Positions 17,004 to 25,935 are shown, numbered from the stretch's first letter. The stretch is DNA of 64,000 bases from Holophagales bacterium (GCA_016699405.1 CP064972.1:3131501-3195500), one strand, 5' to 3'. Notes: generated from the letters alone by a model not told the origin. Numbers and translations are program-made.

Positions 17004-17899
17004 AGGTTTCCGAGGCGCCCTGGCGCCGGCTCCTGTCGGCGTTCGTCGAGGCGCTCGAGCTCGAGCGGGGGTTGTCGCCGCGCACCGCCTCGGCCTATCT
17101 CGGCGATCTCGTGCGGCTCGGCGACGATCTCGAGCGGCTCGGCGTCGACCCGCTCGGCGCAAACGCGGCCGACCTCGCGGCGCACCTGCGCCGGCTTCGC
17201 GGGCGGGCGATCGCGCCGCGATCGGTGAATCGGGCGCTGGCGGCAATCCGTGGCTACTACGCCTACCTCGTCGGCCGGGGCGAGCGTGCGGACGACCCGT
17301 CACTCCCGTTGCTCGCCCAGCGAACGCTGCGCCACCTGCCCGAGGTGCTCGACGAGGGACAGGTCGAGGCGTTGCTCGGGGCGCCGGAGGTCACCGAGCC
17401 GGCGGGCCTGCGGGATCGCGCGATGATCGAGCTGCTCTATGCCACGGGCCTCCGCGTCTCCGAGCTCGTCGGCTTACGGCTCGTCCAGCTCCGCCTCGAC
17501 AGCGGCTTCCTGCTCGCCTTCGGCAAAGGGGAGAAGGAGCGCGTCGTCCCGGTGGGCGAGGCCGCCGAGGAGTGGTTGCGCCGCTATCTGCGCGAGGTGC
17601 GACCGCAGCTCGCGCGCGGTCGTCACGACGCCGTCTTCGTCAACCGGCGGGGCGCGGCGATGACGCGCCAGGGATTCTGGAAACTGCTGCGCGACTACGG
17701 GCGCGCCGTCGGGATCGCCGATCTCCATCCGCACGCCCTGCGCCACAGCTTCGCCACCCATCTGCTGGAGCACGGCGCCGACCTGCGCGCGGTGCAGACG
17801 ATGCTGGGGCACGCCGACATCTCGACGACCGAGATCTACACCCACGTCCACAGCGAACGACTCAAGCGGGTCTATGACCGATTCCATCCCCGCGCCTGA
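17000..17899 (+). CDS. xerD: Tyrosine recombinase, XerC/XerD family
   Basis: From GTG 17000, which overlaps the upstream TGA, the protein has 299 residues, the normal size of XerC/D. It has an N-terminal SAM-like domain (FVEALELERGLSPRTASAY) and a C-terminal catalytic domain with Arg152 in ATGLRVSEL, Lys in FGKGEKER, the HALRHSFATHLL box, and GHADISTTEIYTH carrying the catalytic Tyr. These are the residues needed to resolve chromosome dimers at dif. No integrase-like extensions, attachment sites or phage genes are nearby, so it reads as the housekeeping enzyme. Distinguishing XerC from XerD by eye is not safe; the symbol is tentative. Confidence 0.85.
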   Translation: MKVSEAPWRRLLSAFVEALELERGLSPRTASAYLGDLVRLGDDLERLGVDPLGANAADLAAHLRRLRGRAIAPRSVNRALAAIRGYYAYLVGRGERADDPSLPLLAQRTLRHLPEVLDEGQVEALLGAPEVTEPAGLRDRAMIELLYATGLRVSELVGLRLVQLRLDSGFLLAFGKGEKERVVPVGEAAEEWLRRYLREVRPQLARGRHDAVFVNRRGAAMTRQGFWKLLRDYGRAVGIADLHPHALRHSFATHLLEHGADLRAVQTMLGHADISTTEIYTHVHSERLKRVYDRFHPRA

Positions 17900-18608
17900 G
17901 CGGCGGTTCGGCGACCTCCGGTGGCACGCCCTCCTGCGGGCGGCGGTGGCGTCGGGATTGCTCGCGGTCGCACCGAGCGGCGCCGACCTGGTCGTTCTGA
18001 CCGGGGGCGACATTCTCAAGGTGCGCTCCTACGAGGTCGTCGGCGAGCGGGCGAAGCTCGAGCTCGCCGCGGGCGGCCGGATCGAGCTCTCCCTGCTCCG
18101 CGTCGAGCGGGTGGTGGACGACGAGATCGAGGAGTCTGCGGTCGAGGAGCCCGAGCCTCCGGCGCCGCTCTCTCCCTTCAGCCTGCGTTTCGTGCCCGAT
18201 GCCGACACGACGGCGCGGCCGTTCGGCGCAGAGATCTCCGCGGCGGGTCAGCGGCACGATCTGAACCCGCGGTTGATCGCCGCGGTCGTCGCCGCCGAGT
18301 CCGGCTACCGGGCGCGAGCCGTGTCGAACAAGGGGGCGCGAGGGCTGATGCAGCTCATGCCGGCGACCGCCCTGCGCTTCGACGTGACGCCGCACGAGCT
18401 CTTCGACCCGGCGCGCAACCTGGAGGCCGGGGCACGTTACCTGCGCTGGCTGCTCGACCGCTATGCCGGGCGGCTGCACCTGGCCCTCGCCGCCTACAAC
18501 GCCGGCGAAGGGGCGGTCGACCGCTACGACGGCGTGCCGCCGTACCGGGAGACGCGGCGCTACGTTCGGCGGGTCTACGAGCTCTTCGGCGTGACTTCCG
18601 GGCGGTAG
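17874..18608 (+). CDS. Lytic transglycosylase, SLT domain
   Basis: The 244-residue protein overlaps the recombinase gene by 26 bases. It has an N-terminal hydrophobic segment (residues 19-36) likely to export it, a spacer, and a C-terminal SLT domain: AAVVAAESGYR with catalytic Glu142, SNKGARGLMQLMPATA, the NLEAGARYLRWLL helix and AAYNAGEGAVDRY. It would cleave the glycan backbone of peptidoglycan to 1,6-anhydro products in the periplasm. The gene converges on and overlaps the phosphatase gene by 34 bases. Confidence 0.87.
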   Translation: MTDSIPAPERRFGDLRWHALLRAAVASGLLAVAPSGADLVVLTGGDILKVRSYEVVGERAKLELAAGGRIELSLLRVERVVDDEIEESAVEEPEPPAPLSPFSLRFVPDADTTARPFGAEISAAGQRHDLNPRLIAAVVAAESGYRARAVSNKGARGLMQLMPATALRFDVTPHELFDPARNLEAGARYLRWLLDRYAGRLHLALAAYNAGEGAVDRYDGVPPYRETRRYVRRVYELFGVTSGR

Positions 18609-20554
18609 GAGAGCACGACCACCGTGCGGTCGTCCTCGACCGGCTCCTTGCCGATGAAGGCGAGAACGGCGGCGAGCAGGCGGTCGCGCACCGCCTCGGG
18701 CGGAGTGGCAGGTCCCGCCAGTGCGGCGGCGACCCGCTCGTAGCCGAACGGCTCGCCGGCGGCGTTGCGGGCCTCGATCAGTCCGTCCGACAGCCAGACC
18801 ATCGACTCGCCGTCGCCGAGGCGCAGTTCGCGCTCGCCGAACGCCTGACCGAGGAGGCCGAGCGGCGGGCTCGGCAACAGGATCTCCTCGACGCCGCCGG
18901 CGTGGATGCGGTAGCAGGGCGGATGGCCGGCGTTGATCAGCAGGAGGCGCCCGTCGGCAGGCTCGAAGCGGGCGAGCGTCGCGGTGACGAAGGTCCGGCG
19001 CTCGGAGCGGATCATGTCTCCCAGACGGCTGAGCGTGTTGCGCGGCGTCTCGCCGTTCTCGACGAGGATGCGCAGGGCGGCCTTGAGCATCGCCATGCGC
19101 AGACCGGCTGGGAGTCCATGCCCGGCGACGTCGGCGATCACCACGGCGATCGCCGTGTCGTCGATGCGCAGGATGTCGAAGTAGTCGCCGCCGATCGCGG
19201 CGCTGGGCTCGAAGGAGGTGGAGAAGCGCACGCCGGCGAGCTTGAGGGTCTCGCGCGGCAGCAGGTCCTGCTGGATGCGTTGCGCCAGCTCGAGCTCCTT
19301 GTCGAGCACCTCCTTCTGGGCCGCCGTGGCGACGAGCTCCTCGAGATGCGCTGCCATGGCGTTGAACGACCTCTGGAGCTCGCCGAGCTGGTCGCGGCGC
19401 CGGACGCGGATGCGGTTCTGGAAGTCGCCCCGCCGGAGCGCCTCGGTCGCCGACGAGAGCCGGTTGACGGCGCGCGAGAGCCCGAAGATCATCGTCAGGG
19501 CGATGGCCGCGGCGACCACGTAGATGTCGAGCAGCACCGCCGCCAGGCCGAGAAAGAGGAGCCAGGCGGTCGTGTCGACCTCCGCCGAGCTGGCCAGCAG
19601 GTGCTCGCGCAGAGCCTCCGGCGAGGCGACGAGCGCCGCCGCGGCGTAGTCGGCCACCTCGGTGCCGGAGTCGAGCGCGCGCACCGCGCCGGAGAGCTCC
19701 ACCCACTCGATCCAGGGCCGCTCGCGCCAGCTCGGCGCTCCGGCCAGCCGCGGAGGGAAGCGCGCGTAGAACGCCGCGCGTTCGGCCGGGGTCGAACCGA
19801 AGCGCAACTGCCGCAGCGCCACCCGCCGGCCGCCGAACTCGAAGAACGTCACCGGCTTGCGGCGTGGGTCGTCGGAGCGGAAGAGGCTGACGCGTGCGTC
19901 GATCGCCGCCTGCAGCGCCTCGTCGAGCCCGTTGGAGCGGAGAGCGACGACGCCGAAGCTGCCGCGAAGGCGCGCGGTCGCGAGGGCGAGCGTGCCGTCG
20001 GCAAGCGCGACGAACGTCGGATTCGGCTCACGTCGTGTCGTGCGTGGGGTCTCGGCGCCGACCATCCAGGCGGGGAACGAGGAGGGTGCGAGCTCGCTGC
20101 CGGCGACCCGTCGCCCCTGCCGGTAGATCGCCAGGTGAACCGGGTCGTCGGCCCGCGACGCGACGAGCTTGGCGGGTGCGTCGCCCGCTTGCAGCCTCGT
20201 CGCCGCCAACTCGGCGGTGGCGGCGAGCTCGCCGACCACGGAGCTCGCGGCATCGCGGTAGAGGTGACCGAGGAAGGCCCCGGACAGCAGGTAGCCGCCG
20301 ACGACGATGAGCAGGACGAGCATCGGGATCGGCAACACGCCGACGAGGAAGTAGGAGAACGCCAGGCGGCGACCGACGCGCCAGAGCAGCCGCCGCCAGA
20401 CGACGCGCACCGTCCAGAGCAGGGCGACGAGCGCCAGGAGCGCCGCCACGGCCTTGCCGAGCGGGGCGAGCACCGGCCAGTCGCTGAGGCCGAGGAGCGC
20501 CGAGACGACCAGGCCCGCGGCGAGCGCGAGCGAGCGACGGGAGGTGGATTTCAT
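18575..20554 (-). CDS. Membrane sensor with HAMP and SpoIIE/RsbU-type PP2C phosphatase
   Basis: The product has 659 residues from ATG 20554. Two or three transmembrane helices sit in the first 90 residues, followed by a roughly 220-residue extracytoplasmic region and another helix near 335-360. Then come a HAMP-like linker (LSRAVNRLSSATEALRRGD) and a short coiled coil. The C-terminal 240 residues are a PPM/SpoIIE phosphatase: GGDYFDIL, VIADVAGHGLPAGLRMA, INAGHPPCY and WLSDGLIEA. Such proteins usually dephosphorylate anti-sigma-factor antagonists in partner-switching pathways. No anti-sigma or STAS gene is next to it, so its target lies elsewhere. Confidence 0.87.
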   Translation of the reverse strand: MKSTSRRSLALAAGLVVSALLGLSDWPVLAPLGKAVAALLALVALLWTVRVVWRRLLWRVGRRLAFSYFLVGVLPIPMLVLLIVVGGYLLSGAFLGHLYRDAASSVVGELAATAELAATRLQAGDAPAKLVASRADDPVHLAIYRQGRRVAGSELAPSSFPAWMVGAETPRTTRREPNPTFVALADGTLALATARLRGSFGVVALRSNGLDEALQAAIDARVSLFRSDDPRRKPVTFFEFGGRRVALRQLRFGSTPAERAAFYARFPPRLAGAPSWRERPWIEWVELSGAVRALDSGTEVADYAAAALVASPEALREHLLASSAEVDTTAWLLFLGLAAVLLDIYVVAAAIALTMIFGLSRAVNRLSSATEALRRGDFQNRIRVRRRDQLGELQRSFNAMAAHLEELVATAAQKEVLDKELELAQRIQQDLLPRETLKLAGVRFSTSFEPSAAIGGDYFDILRIDDTAIAVVIADVAGHGLPAGLRMAMLKAALRILVENGETPRNTLSRLGDMIRSERRTFVTATLARFEPADGRLLLINAGHPPCYRIHAGGVEEILLPSPPLGLLGQAFGERELRLGDGESMVWLSDGLIEARNAAGEPFGYERVAAALAGPATPPEAVRDRLLAAVLAFIGKEPVEDDRTVVVLSYRPEVTPKSS

Positions 20555-20634
20555 CGGCAAGGTGGTGAGTCCCTGGGGAGATTACGCAGGCAAGGACGCG
20601 GAGTTTGGCGGCAGGAGCGGCCCCTTCTCCCTGG

Positions 20635-20640
20635 TAGAAT
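20635..20640 (+). promoter_or_regulatory. -10-like box TAGAAT before the rubrerythrin-like gene
   Basis: TAGAAT precedes a possible ATG at 20653 by twelve bases and the stronger GTG start at 20701 by 60. A transcript from here would include the AAGGAGGAG ribosome site of the latter. Confidence 0.4.
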
Positions 20641-20700
20641 CGCCCCGACCGCATGCGGGGTGCCGCGGTCGTCCGGGGCGCCCCAGGCAAGGAGGAGAAG

Positions 20701-21102
20701 GTGTCGCGACTGCCTCGTGGGCAAGAGTACCTGAAGACCGGATTCACCGCCGAGGCGGCCGCCGCCGCCCGCTTCCGCGCCTACGCCCGGCGCGCCGAGA
20801 GCGACGGGCGAGCCAACCTCGCCAAGGCCTGGCTCGAGCTGGCTGCCGAGAAGGATGCGCTGGCAATCGCTCAACTCGAGGCGACCGGCCAGGTGCGCGG
20901 CGAAGGGCACGATCTCGCCACCGCGCTCGCCGAGGAGCGCTACGAGAACGAGTCGCTCTACCCGCGGATGCAGCGCGAGGTCGACGCCGCGACCGGCGAG
21001 GTCTTCGCTTCGGTGATGGCGGCGCAGGAGCGGCACGCCGCGCGCCTGCGCGAGCTCTCCGTCGAGCTGCGGCGGAGTCTCGGCGATCTCCCTGTCGCCT
21101 GA
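20701..21102 (+). CDS. Rubrerythrin-like diiron protein
   Basis: GTG 20701 follows AAGGAGGAG at good spacing and gives 133 residues; an in-frame ATG at 20653 would add 16 residues and could be used leaderlessly. The sequence is nearly all helical with Glu-bearing helices in the rubrerythrin pattern: FTAEAAAAARFRAYARRA, WLELAAEKDALAIAQLE, EERYENESLYP and AAQERHAARLREL. It lacks the C-terminal rubredoxin domain of classical rubrerythrin. Such proteins reduce peroxide in anaerobes or store iron. It precedes the complex I genes but has its own putative promoter. Confidence 0.7.
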   Translation: MSRLPRGQEYLKTGFTAEAAAAARFRAYARRAESDGRANLAKAWLELAAEKDALAIAQLEATGQVRGEGHDLATALAEERYENESLYPRMQREVDAATGEVFASVMAAQERHAARLRELSVELRRSLGDLPVA

Positions 21103-21122
21103 CGGTCGCGCCTTCGACCACG

Positions 21123-21151
21123 TTGGACCGCGCGTCGAGCTACGGTAGGAT
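21123..21151 (+). promoter_or_regulatory. Sigma-70-type promoter for the nuo operon
   Basis: TTGGAC at 21123-21128 and TAGGAT at 21146-21151 are separated by 17 bases, the ideal spacing. The start codon of nuoB is 42 bases downstream and has its own AAGGGAGGG ribosome site. This is the best two-box promoter seen in the window. Confidence 0.65.
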
Positions 21152-21193
21152 CGTCGAGCTCGCGCGCCCGGCGCGCCGCCCAAGGGAGGGCCC

Positions 21194-21712
21194 ATGCAGC
21201 TTACCGGGGAATCCTGGATCACCACGCAGCTCTCGGCGGTTTCCGATTGGGCGCAGAAGAACTCCTTCTGGCCGATTCCCTTCGGGACGGCCTGCTGCGC
21301 GATCGAGTTCATGGGCGTGGTGTCCAGCACCTACGACATGTCGCGCTTCGGCTACGAGGTCGTGCGGTTCTCGCCCCGCCAGAGTGACCTGATGATCGTC
21401 GCCGGTACCATTACCGACAAGATGGCTCCGGTGCTCAAGAAGATCTACGACCAGATGCCCGATCCGAAGTGGGTCGTGTCGATGGGCGCCTGCGCCTGCT
21501 CGGGCGGCTTCTACCGCGCCTACCACGTCATGCAGGGGATCGACGAGATCATTCCGGTCGACGTCTACGTGCCGGGCTGTCCGCCGTCGCCCGAAGGGCT
21601 CATGTACGGCATCCTGCAACTGAAGGAGAAGGTGGGCCGCGACCGCAAGGCCCGGCTCAAGAGGGAGAAGGCCCGTGCCGGTAGCGACCGCGATGCCAAC
21701 GCCGCTGCTTGA
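21194..21712 (+). CDS. nuoB: NADH-quinone oxidoreductase subunit B
   Basis: The 172-residue protein carries the N2 cluster ligands of complex I subunit B: the adjacent cysteines in GTACCAIEFMG, GACACSGG and VPGCPPSPEGL. N2 passes electrons to quinone at the NuoB/NuoD interface. The C-terminal 25 residues are a charged extension. RBS AAGGGAGGG precedes the ATG. It is the first gene of a three-gene operon with nuoCD (38-base overlap) and nuoI. Confidence 0.95.
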   Translation: MQLTGESWITTQLSAVSDWAQKNSFWPIPFGTACCAIEFMGVVSSTYDMSRFGYEVVRFSPRQSDLMIVAGTITDKMAPVLKKIYDQMPDPKWVVSMGACACSGGFYRAYHVMQGIDEIIPVDVYVPGCPPSPEGLMYGILQLKEKVGRDRKARLKREKARAGSDRDANAAA

Positions 21713-23366
21713 GCGCTTCCCTGCCGGGAGCGTCGTCCCCGAAGAGGGTCTCGACCAGCCCACCTGGGTGGTGGCTCGGGAGGTCCTGCCGGAGCTCGCC
21801 CGCGCTCTGCGGGACGACCCGGCGACCCGCTTCGACATGCTGCTCGACCTCTGCGGCGTCGACTTCCCGGATCGTGACGAGCGTTTCGAGGCGGTCTATC
21901 ACCTCTACTCGGTGCCACGGGCGGAGCGGCTGCGTCTGAAGGTGCGGGTGCGCGAAGACGACCCGGTGCTGCCCTCGCTCGTCGGCGTCTGGAAGGCTGT
22001 CGACTGGTTCGAGCGCGAAGCCTGGGACATGTTCGGGCTGCGCTTCGAGGGCCACCCGAACCTGCGCCGGCTCCTCTGTCACGACGGCTTCCAGGGGCAC
22101 GCGCTGCGCAAGGACTACGACCCGGCGCGGCGCTGGATCCTCACCGAGGACAAGATCTTCCATCCGAAGCCCGAGGCCCCGGAGACCGAGGACTCGATGT
22201 TCGAGCGGATGACGATCAACATCGGCCCTTCGCATCCGGCGATGCACGGCACGTTCCGCTTCGTCGCCACGCTCGACGGCGAGCAGATCGTCGCCTCGGA
22301 GGTCGAAGTCGGCTACCTCCATCGCTGCTTCGAGAAGATGTCGGAGACCCACAGCTGGCAGCAGGTGATCCCCTACACCGACCGGCTGAACTACTGCTCT
22401 TCGTTCATCAACAACGTCGCCTACTGCCGCACGGTGGAGAAGATGCTGGGGGTCGTCGTGCCGCCGAAGGCGGTCTGGGCGCGCACCATCCTCTCCGAGT
22501 TCTCGCGCGTCATGGACCACTGCGTGGCCAACGGCTCGACGCTCGTCGACCTCGGCGCGTTGACCAACTTCTGGTACTTCTTCCAGCCGCGAGAGGAGAT
22601 CTACGGGCTGCTCGAGTCGGTGTGCGGGGCGCGCCTGACCGTGTCGGCCTGCCGGATCGGCGGACTGCTCGCCGACCTGCCGCCCGACTTCGAAGCGCAC
22701 TGCCGGCGGCTGCTCGAGACCGTGCCGCCGCTCGTCGACGACGTCGACGGCCTGGTGGCGAAGAACCGCATCTTCCTCGACCGCGCCGTCGGCATCGCCG
22801 CGATCAGCGGAGAGGATGCCGTCAATTGGGGTTGGACCGGCCCCTGCCTGCGGGCCTCGGGGGTCGGCTACGACGTGCGCCGCGCCCATCCCTACGACCT
22901 CTACGACACGGTGGAATGGGAGGTTCCGGTCTTCCACGGCGGCGACGTGTTCGACCGCTACCGCCAGCGCATGGCGGAGATCAAGCAGTCGCTGTCGATC
23001 ATCCGCCAGCTGCTCGACCGTGGGATGCCCGAGGGCCCGTACATCGTCGACGATCCGCACGTGGCGCTTCCTTCGAAGGAGGCCTGCTACAACCAGATGG
23101 AGTCGATGATCTACCACTTCAAACTGATCATGGACGGCATCCAGGTCCCGGCCGGTGAGTGCTACGTGCCTACGGAAGGGGCCAACGGCGAGCTCGGTTT
23201 CTACATCCTGAGCGACGGGGGAGCCAAACCGTATCGCGTCAAGGTGCGGCCGCCCTGCCTGCCGATCTTCTCCACCTTCTCGACGCTGATGAAGGGGCAC
23301 ACCGTCTCGGACGTGATCGCCACGCTCGGCGGGCTCAACATCATCGCGGGGGAGCTCGACCGATGA
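21675..23366 (+). CDS. nuoCD: NADH-quinone oxidoreductase fused subunits C and D
   Basis: The 563-residue protein is a fusion. Residues 1-165 are NuoC-like (FEAVYHLYSVPRAERLRLKVRV, then EREAWDMFGLRFEGHPNLRRLL) and residues 175-563 are NuoD-like (INIGPSHPAMHGTFRF, VEVGYLHRCFEK, final GGLNIIAGELDR). NuoD forms the quinone site with NuoB. The GTG start at 21675 lies inside nuoB after GAGGGAG; an alternative ATG at 21693 would remove six residues. The fused form occurs in several phyla including enterobacteria. The stop overlaps the next ATG as ATGA. Confidence 0.95.
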   Translation: MPVATAMPTPLLERFPAGSVVPEEGLDQPTWVVAREVLPELARALRDDPATRFDMLLDLCGVDFPDRDERFEAVYHLYSVPRAERLRLKVRVREDDPVLPSLVGVWKAVDWFEREAWDMFGLRFEGHPNLRRLLCHDGFQGHALRKDYDPARRWILTEDKIFHPKPEAPETEDSMFERMTINIGPSHPAMHGTFRFVATLDGEQIVASEVEVGYLHRCFEKMSETHSWQQVIPYTDRLNYCSSFINNVAYCRTVEKMLGVVVPPKAVWARTILSEFSRVMDHCVANGSTLVDLGALTNFWYFFQPREEIYGLLESVCGARLTVSACRIGGLLADLPPDFEAHCRRLLETVPPLVDDVDGLVAKNRIFLDRAVGIAAISGEDAVNWGWTGPCLRASGVGYDVRRAHPYDLYDTVEWEVPVFHGGDVFDRYRQRMAEIKQSLSIIRQLLDRGMPEGPYIVDDPHVALPSKEACYNQMESMIYHFKLIMDGIQVPAGECYVPTEGANGELGFYILSDGGAKPYRVKVRPPCLPIFSTFSTLMKGHTVSDVIATLGGLNIIAGELDR

Positions 23367-24010
23367 ACTCCGACGCCCTCGGCCAGCCGGGCATCCAGGA
23401 TCACCCGCGGCAAGTATCGCCACGTCGCATGACGGTGGCCGAGCGGCTCTACCTGCCGCTCCTGCCGGGTCTGCTGATCACGATGCGGCACTTCCTCGGC
23501 AACTTCTTCCGCCTGCGCAAGCCGGTGACCATCCAGTACCCCGAGCAGCGGCGCGAGTACTCCCATCGCTATCGCGGGCACCACATCCTCACCACCCGTC
23601 CCGACGGCTCGGTGCGGTGCGTCGCCTGCTTCCTCTGCGCCACCAACTGTCCTGCCGACTGCATCCGCATCGAGGCCGCCGAGCAGCCCGACGTCAACGT
23701 CGAAAAGTACCCGATCGTCTACGAGATCGACATGTTGCGCTGCGTCTTCTGCGGCTACTGTGTCGATGCCTGCCCGGAAGAGGCGATCATCATGTCGAAC
23801 AACTACGACATGGCGTTCTACAGTCGGGAGCAGTCGATCGTCGGCAAGCAGGACCTGATGAAGCCGTACACGGTCGACCCCGACCGTCTCGGGTATCGCC
23901 CGAGCTTCCCCGAAGAGGCCGCGAAGCGCAACGCGATGCGCCGGCAGGCGTTCGACCTGGTGAGCGCCGCGCGTCAGGCCGCCGGTCAGCCCGCCGCGCC
24001 GGTCGCCTAG
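23363..24010 (+). CDS. nuoI: NADH-quinone oxidoreductase subunit I
   Basis: From the ATG overlapping the nuoCD stop the product has 215 residues. Two 4Fe-4S ferredoxin motifs are present: CVACFLCATNCPADC and CVFCGYCVDACPEEA, which hold clusters N6a and N6b. The N-terminal 40 residues are longer than in E. coli NuoI and include a hydrophobic stretch (LYLPLLPGLLITM) that may contact the membrane arm. No other complex I gene follows: the next gene is on the opposite strand. The remaining subunits must be encoded elsewhere or this complex has a different electron-input module. Confidence 0.93.
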   Translation: MNSDALGQPGIQDHPRQVSPRRMTVAERLYLPLLPGLLITMRHFLGNFFRLRKPVTIQYPEQRREYSHRYRGHHILTTRPDGSVRCVACFLCATNCPADCIRIEAAEQPDVNVEKYPIVYEIDMLRCVFCGYCVDACPEEAIIMSNNYDMAFYSREQSIVGKQDLMKPYTVDPDRLGYRPSFPEEAAKRNAMRRQAFDLVSAARQAAGQPAAPVA

Positions 24011-24025
24011 CCAGCAGGTCGACGG

Positions 24026-24655
24026 CTAGTCGACAAGGCCGCGCTCGATGGCGTAGTGCATCAGCTCGGCAGTGGTGCGCAGCTCCATCTTCTCGAGGAT
24101 GCGGGTGCGGTAGGTGCTGACCGTCTTGACCGAGAGGAAGAGGTCGCCGGCGATCTCCGACACCGTGCGACCGCGCGCGAGGGCGCGCAACACCTCGAAC
24201 TCGCGGCTCGAGAGCTTCTCGTGCTGCTCCTCGTTCTTGCCGCCGATCACCTCGACCATCCGCTCGGTCAGGGCCGGGCTGACCCAGGTTCCGCCTGCCG
24301 CGATCTTCAACACCGCCGGCGCCAGGTCCTCGGCCGCCGAACCCTTGTTGAGGTAGCCGCGGGCCCCCTCGCGCAGCACGCGCAGAGCGAACTGGTCCTC
24401 CGGGTGCATGCTGAGAACCAGGACCCGGACCTTCGGGTACTGATCGCGGATCTCGCGCAACGTCTCGAGGCCCCCACGTCCCGGCATGTTGAGGTCAAGC
24501 ACCATGACGTCGGGCTTGACGGATCGGAGGCGATCGAGCGCCTCGTGTCCGTTCGACGCCTCGCCGATCACCTCGATGCCGGGAGCGTCGGAGAGCACTC
24601 GCTTCAACCCCTCGCGCACGATGGCGTGGTCGTCGGTGAGGAAGACGCGGATCAT
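24026..24655 (-). CDS. NarL/LuxR-family response regulator
   Basis: The 209-residue protein has a receiver domain (acidic pair in FLTDDHAIVREG, phospho-acceptor Asp54 in VMVLDLNMPG, Lys in YLNKGSAAEDL) and a C-terminal LuxR-type helix-turn-helix (LSSREFEVLRALARG, SEIAGDLFLSVKTVSTY). It is a DNA-binding regulator. The ATG overlaps the stop of the upstream kinase gene as ATGA, so it is very likely that kinase's partner. Targets are not evident; the neighbouring nuo operon runs convergently. Confidence 0.92.
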   Translation of the reverse strand: MIRVFLTDDHAIVREGLKRVLSDAPGIEVIGEASNGHEALDRLRSVKPDVMVLDLNMPGRGGLETLREIRDQYPKVRVLVLSMHPEDQFALRVLREGARGYLNKGSAAEDLAPAVLKIAAGGTWVSPALTERMVEVIGGKNEEQHEKLSSREFEVLRALARGRTVSEIAGDLFLSVKTVSTYRTRILEKMELRTTAELMHYAIERGLVD

Positions 24656-25821
24656 CGCTTTCTCCTGAGGAGCGGCAGGCGCACTCGAATCGTCGTGCCA
24701 CGGCCGGGGTGCGAGCGCAAGGTCAGCGACCCGCCGACCGCCATTGCCCGTTCGTTCATGCCGATGAGCCCGAACGATCCGCTGCGACGCCGGGCGCTGG
24801 GAGAGAACCCCTGTCCGTCGTCGTGGATCGTCAGCTCGAGGCCGGCGAGGCGGTGACGCAGGGCGACGTCGACGCGCTTCGCGTCGGCGTGTCGGGCGAC
24901 ATTGGTCAGGGCCTCCTGAACGATGCGGAACGCCGCGGTGGCGATCGGCGTCGGGGCGTCGGGAAGGTCGGGCTCGCGGACGAAGGCGACGGGGATGCCG
25001 TAGCGACGCGAAAACTGCTCGCCCAGCCATTCGATGGCGGCTGGCAGTCCGAAGTCGTCGAGGATGGCCGGTCGCAGCTCCGTGGTCAGCCGGCGAGCCG
25101 CGGCGATGGTGTGGTCGGTCAAGCCCACCAGTGCGGTCATCCGCTCGGCCAACTCGGGATGGTTCGCGGGGAGCCGCTTCGTCATCCAGGCGAGGTCGAG
25201 CTTGAGCGCCGTCAGGGCGTGGCCCAACTCGTCGTGGATCTCGCGGGCGATGGCCGCTCGCTCCTCTTCGCGCGCTCGCACGAGGTGGGTGGCGAAGCGT
25301 TGGCGCTGATCGAGGACCCGCGCCGTCGCCCGTTCGGCGAGCTTGCGCGCGGTGACGTCGGCAAAGGAGAGCACGGCCCCGTCGAGCCCCGGCTCGTCGC
25401 GACGGATCGGGTCGAGGGTGAGCCGGAACCAGCGGCGAGTCGCCGGCAGCCAGACCTCGAGTTCGACGCGGTGCTCTCCCTCGACGACCACTGCTGAAGC
25501 GTAAGCTTGCAGGAGCGGTGTGGGGAGCAGGTCCTCGATGCGCTGGCCGACGATCTCCAGGTACGGGCGGGCGACGAACTCGGCGCCATTGCGGTTGACT
25601 CGACGCACCCGATGGTCGGGATCGAGCATGAAGATCGCCTCGCTCGAGGCATCGACGGCCGCTCGCCACTGTCGCGCCACGCGCTCGACCTGTTCGAGGA
25701 CCGCAGTCGGATCGTCCGCCCGGGTGCGCCGGGAGCTCGGGGGGCTCGGGACCGGCCGAGTCGGTGGTTTTCGTGCGCTGGGAGATCCCGGGGTACGGCG
25801 CGGGGGGCGAGAAGCCGGCAT
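24652..25821 (-). CDS. Sensor histidine kinase, HisKA_3 type with PAS domain
   Basis: The frame is open further upstream, but ATG 25821 gives a sensible 389-residue protein. There is no transmembrane segment, so it is soluble. After a Pro/Arg-rich N-terminus, residues 45-160 form a PAS domain (AVDASSEAIFMLDPDHRVRR). The dimerisation helix carries the H-box REIHDELGHALTALK with His196. The catalytic domain shows the N-box FRIVQEALTNVARHA and the G-box HDDGQGFS plus GSFGLIGMNERA. It should phosphorylate the response regulator encoded immediately downstream through the ATGA overlap. The signal is unknown; PAS suggests redox or ligand sensing. Confidence 0.9.
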   Translation of the reverse strand: MPASRPPRRTPGSPSARKPPTRPVPSPPSSRRTRADDPTAVLEQVERVARQWRAAVDASSEAIFMLDPDHRVRRVNRNGAEFVARPYLEIVGQRIEDLLPTPLLQAYASAVVVEGEHRVELEVWLPATRRWFRLTLDPIRRDEPGLDGAVLSFADVTARKLAERATARVLDQRQRFATHLVRAREEERAAIAREIHDELGHALTALKLDLAWMTKRLPANHPELAERMTALVGLTDHTIAAARRLTTELRPAILDDFGLPAAIEWLGEQFSRRYGIPVAFVREPDLPDAPTPIATAAFRIVQEALTNVARHADAKRVDVALRHRLAGLELTIHDDGQGFSPSARRRSGSFGLIGMNERAMAVGGSLTLRSHPGRGTTIRVRLPLLRRKR

Positions 25822-25906
25822 CAGCAGGAGCTCTCGGCTGGATTCGTGAATCGCCCGGTCAGTATGACGCACTCGCCGGACGGGAGCCAGCCCCAGGCAA
25901 CGCCAA

Positions 25907-25935
25907 GGGCCCGCGACCGTGGTGATCGCGGGCCC
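25907..25935 (-). terminator. Ten-base-pair hairpin after the SBBP gene
   Basis: GGGCCCGCGA and its exact complement TCGCGGGCCC enclose a nine-base loop. The hairpin lies 36 bases beyond the stop of the SBBP-repeat gene. There is no T-rich tail on either strand, so termination efficiency is uncertain. Confidence 0.45.

Noticed and set aside
17000..17899. Tyrosine recombinase as an island integrase
   Set aside because: It lies 5 kb beyond the accessory block in background-type sequence, is coupled to a housekeeping hydrolase, and has normal XerC/D size.
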